Shown one piece after another: positions 61,791-64,000 of a stretch of 64,000 nt of DNA. This stretch comes from Mycobacterium haemophilum DSM 44634. Its GTDB lineage: Bacteria > Actinomycetota > Actinomycetes > Mycobacteriales > Mycobacteriaceae. Made by a program: the position numbers and the translations under genes. Below the pieces are notes generated by a model. That model worked only from the letters and a program-made list of their open reading frames with translations, had not been told where the DNA came from and ran no database searches. Location of the stretch: contig NZ_CP011883.2 of the NCBI RefSeq assembly GCF_000340435.2, forward strand, positions 3,084,687 to 3,148,686, given 5' to 3'. Positions within the stretch are counted from its first letter, which is position 1. Each line of letters begins with the position of its first letter.

Positions 61791-62021
61791 TCGAGATCGT
61801 GGAGGACGAGGCCCGCAAAGATGTGGGCGTGGTCGCTGAACATCGCGGGCGCGGGCTGGAGTGGGACCGCGCAGGCGATCTCGTACGACACCATCGGGCG
61901 GATGGATCAGGCGTTCCGCAACATCGTGAACATGCTGCACGGGGTGCGCGACGAGCTAGCGCGCGACGCCAACAACTACGAGCACCAAGAGCACGCTTTC
62001 CAGCGGGTCTTGAGCAGCTCG
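61791..62021 (+). pseudogene. esxK-like pseudogene (frameshift)
   Basis: An extra base in the AAAG run (61817-61820) shifts the VEDEARK segment out of phase with the rest ([15 protein letters not shown] to [17 protein letters not shown]). The normal N-terminus is missing and the stop after LSS is lost. A residual frame from 61821 is open. Confidence 0.85.
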
Positions 62022-62053
62022 CCAACCATTTACCTATCAGGAGAGCTATCACG

Positions 62054-62253
62054 ATGATCAACTATCAGTTTCGGCGATATTGACGCCCACGGGGCCACCA
62101 TCCGCGCCCAGGCCGCCTCGCTGGAGGCTGAACATCAAGCCATCGTGCGCGATGTGCTTGCGGCCGCGAACTTTTGGGGCGGCGCCGGTTCGGCGTCCTG
62201 CCAGCAGGTTCATCACCGATTTGGGCCGCAACTTTCAGATGATTTACGAGCGG
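62054..62253 (+). pseudogene. esxL-like pseudogene (two frameshifts)
   Basis: It starts normally (ATG, INYQF), then an extra C at 62072 and an extra G at 62208 break the frame. In between and after, the EsxL sequence is clear (GDIDAHGATIRAQAASLEAEHQAIV, NFWGGAGSASCQQ, FITDLGRNFQMIYE). The 3' end is lost. It follows the esxK remnant in the normal cassette order. Confidence 0.9.
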
Positions 62254-62676
62254 GTTGGGTCTAACCCGCAACACTCTGGAGCCTGTTGCAGGATTGTGTA
62301 GTGCGCACCGGTGTCGCGGATTGGGGTGTTGGTGTTGGCGCGGTCGTCGGGCGGGTGCGCACGAATGTTCCAGCCCCGGCTCAAAGTGAGCGCCCCTATT
62401 ATCGCGAACCATGCTGTGTATCAACAGATTTAATCGTCCTAGCCATCGCGCTCAAAGCAGGTCGGTTGACGATTCGCAAGCCATCACGCAACCGACCAAT
62501 AGGGTGATTGCCGGCTCCCGGTACTCCTGTGGCCGATGTGACTATTGATCGCGTGGATCGCCACGTGAGGTGATCGCGTACACGAATCCGCACCAACCAC
62601 CAACTAATCAGCCACGGCACGGCGTGCGTACATCAGTTACCAGCAGGATGCTTCATCCGGGCCCAGTTGGGAACGG
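62254..62676. other. Intergenic stretch with no recognised gene
   Basis: About 420 bases between the esxL remnant and the convergent PE gene. A short CGTGG-ATCG-CCACG hairpin near 62550-62563 is present. No coding sequence or familiar element was seen. Confidence 0.5.
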
Positions 62677-63306
62677 TTAACTTCTGTAGAACGGCTGTTG
62701 CTCGGGCATTGCCGGAGCCTGGTAGGTTTGCCAGTCGATGAGGTACTCGCCGCCGAGCCTACCAATCTTGTCCGGGATTATCTTGCGCCCGTAGATGTTA
62801 CCTTCGTTATCCCCGTAGATGACGAAGTCGGAATCGCTACCACTACTGCTGCTAGTGCTGCTACTGCCCCAATCGGCGTCCGCTCCAAACGGGACGTTAT
62901 CCCAGTCGGCGTCCGTTGGAATCTGTGGGAAGTCATTTCCGGGCGCGTCCAGTGGAATCTGCGGGACGTTATCCCAGTGGGCGGCCTGTTCGGCCGCCGC
63001 CGCCGCGTTGGTCGCCTCGGCGTCGGCATAGGAATCCGCACCAGTGACAACGGTGTTGGCAAACTGTTCATGGATCACCGCGGTATGAGCGGCAATCACC
63101 TGGTAGAGCTCACCTTGCGCACTAAAGTGCACTGCGTTGAGCGCCGACACCTCGTCGGCGGCCGCCGGCACAATACCGGTCGTCGCGAGGGCGGCCTCAG
63201 CATTGCTGGCAACCAGCTGGGCACCAATGCCCTGCAAGTCGCCGGCGGCTGCCGTGAGGGCTGCTGGTTCTACTGTCACAAAAGGATGGGGAAAGGGATG
63301 AGACAT
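62677..63306 (-). CDS. PE family protein with acidic, serine-rich C-terminal tail
   Basis: 209 residues. The PE domain (VTVEPAALTAAAGDLQGIGAQL) ends with YADAE (YxxxE). A 100-residue tail follows with repeated WDNVP and PQIP motifs, a poly-Ser/Asp patch (GSSSTSSSSGSDSD) and a Tyr/Pro-rich end. Tail function is unknown. The ATG at 63306 has a weak site; a GTG 9 codons later is possible. The next minus-strand frame also contains a PQIP motif. Confidence 0.85.
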   Translation of the reverse strand: MSHPFPHPFVTVEPAALTAAAGDLQGIGAQLVASNAEAALATTGIVPAAADEVSALNAVHFSAQGELYQVIAAHTAVIHEQFANTVVTGADSYADAEATNAAAAAEQAAHWDNVPQIPLDAPGNDFPQIPTDADWDNVPFGADADWGSSSTSSSSGSDSDFVIYGDNEGNIYGRKIIPDKIGRLGGEYLIDWQTYQAPAMPEQQPFYRS

Positions 63307-63601
63307 CTGAGTTTCTCCTCAAATAACCCGAGCAACTGCCCGCGATCGATGATCACCTACCGTTAGCGCGCGCCCCAGTGATTTAGTCACTTGCGCTATG
63401 CGCACCGGCGGCTTTGCTGATGCGAACTGCGGCTAATAATGGCCGGCGCGCAACGCCCCCACCAGGGTAAATCCACCAAAACCCTTGCCAATTCGCTGAC
63501 TCGATGGTGCACAACGCACACACCATGACCGATCAGCCGTCAGCATTCTGCTGATAATCGTTGTGCGCACGTTAGCTTGCAGGCACTGCACCAACACCGG
63601 T
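63307..63601 (-). promoter_or_regulatory. PE/PPE upstream module D
   Basis: No gene was seen here. It has a near-match palindrome GGTGCA-CAA-CGCACA (63506-63520) and, on the minus strand, GTGGATTTACCCTGGTGG ... CCATTATTAGCCGCAGTTCG, aligned with the conserved block of modules A to C. Confidence 0.5.
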
Positions 63602-64000
63602 TTATATGCCTGGACCACCACCTGGCCCCACGCCGAAATGTCCGTAGCGTATGAACTGCCGCATCGGGTCGTCCATTCCCTCATCCAGCCATATCTCTTG
63701 CGTTGGCGGACTCCCCGGCGGGTCATACGCTAGGTCCGGCTCCAGCGATAGGTCTGACCCGGGCGGACCCCACGGCAGACTATCCATATAGTCATACATA
63801 TCTAAGAAATCGTCATAACTGAAATTGCAGAAATCCTGATAGGTGACGTAGGTAAATACCGGGTGTAAGGGCACCGGGTCCGGCTCAGGCAATGGCGGAA
63901 GTACCGGCGGGCCATAGGGCTGGGCATACATCTGACGGATTTCCTCAAAATTAAGGCCAGCGGGAAGGTTCGCGATCTCCTCCTGTGGGATCTGCGGAAT
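63602..64000 (-). CDS. Proline/aspartate-rich protein, start outside window
   Basis: 132 residues are visible; the frame is open to the window end, so the N-terminus is missing. It contains IPQIPQEEIANLP, then LPPLPEPDPVPL, YQDFCNFSYDDFLDMYDYMDSL and a Gly/Pro end. The PQIP motif recalls the tail of the PE protein downstream, so this may be the C-terminus of another tailed PE protein; that is an inference. No family was recognised. Confidence 0.55.
   Translation of the reverse strand: MPQIPQEEIANLPAGLNFEEIRQMYAQPYGPPVLPPLPEPDPVPLHPVFTYVTYQDFCNFSYDDFLDMYDYMDSLPWGPPGSDLSLEPDLAYDPPGSPPTQEIWLDEGMDDPMRQFIRYGHFGVGPGGGPGI

Overview
The window is chromosomal DNA of a slow-growing Mycobacterium that is probably not a member of the M. 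tuberculosis complex. Gene content and order follow, in reverse, the M. tuberculosis H37Rv segment from about Rv1251c down to Rv1191, as recalled from established annotation. Proteins are intact and near full length. GC is high, GTG starts are frequent and there are many 4-base start/stop overlaps. Differences from that reference are a short malic enzyme, a SUFU-domain gene, an EthR-like regulator, and the absence of relBE, the Rv1225c-lpqX block, Rv1215c/PE14 and IS1081. A PE_PGRS gene survives only as a scrap.

Layout. 1-14 kb: end of a RecB-nuclease/helicase, an MFS pump, kgd (2-oxoglutarate decarboxylase/dehydrogenase), an SDR, lpqZ, malic enzyme and mdh, which is a central carbon block. 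14.5-21.6 kb: corA, a 58-bp tandem repeat, then the lpqY-sugA-sugB-sugC trehalose importer operon ending in a SUFU-domain gene. 21.7-26.8 kb: proline-rich DUF4190 protein, MgtE-like protein, DUF1003 protein, lytic transglycosylase and mrp. 26.8-30.3 kb: the sigE-rseA-htrA-tatB envelope-stress block. 30.5-35.9 kb: O-methyltransferase, a TetR-controlled ABC exporter with a two-site operator, an isoprenylcysteine-methyltransferase-like membrane protein and an EthR-like regulator. 36-38.7 kb: divergent glgC and glgA/glgM. 38.5-44.4 kb: DUF3117 protein, tagA, DivIVA-domain protein, gpgS, folP2, fadD6 and a LOG protein, all on the minus strand. 44.4-48.7 kb: a STAND-like ATPase and divergent dapE/dapD (lysine and peptidoglycan precursors).

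48.7-64 kb is an accessory type VII secretion substrate region. An intact PE-PPE-esxK-esxL-PPE unit is followed by a duplicated PE-PPE unit with a truncated PPE, a divergent PucR-like regulator, two copies of a truncated PE/PPE pair, fadD36, an alpha/beta hydrolase, a decayed PPE-esxK-esxL cassette on the opposite strand (nonsense codon and frameshifts), and PE proteins with unusual tails. Four of these units share an upstream module with palindromes of the form GGTGCA-N3-TGCACC. No other sequence in the window explains this module, and it is the best candidate for an undescribed control system: a common operator for PE/PPE/Esx cassettes, possibly read by the neighbouring PucR-like protein.

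Gene names rest on recognised family motifs and synteny read by eye. No searches were run.
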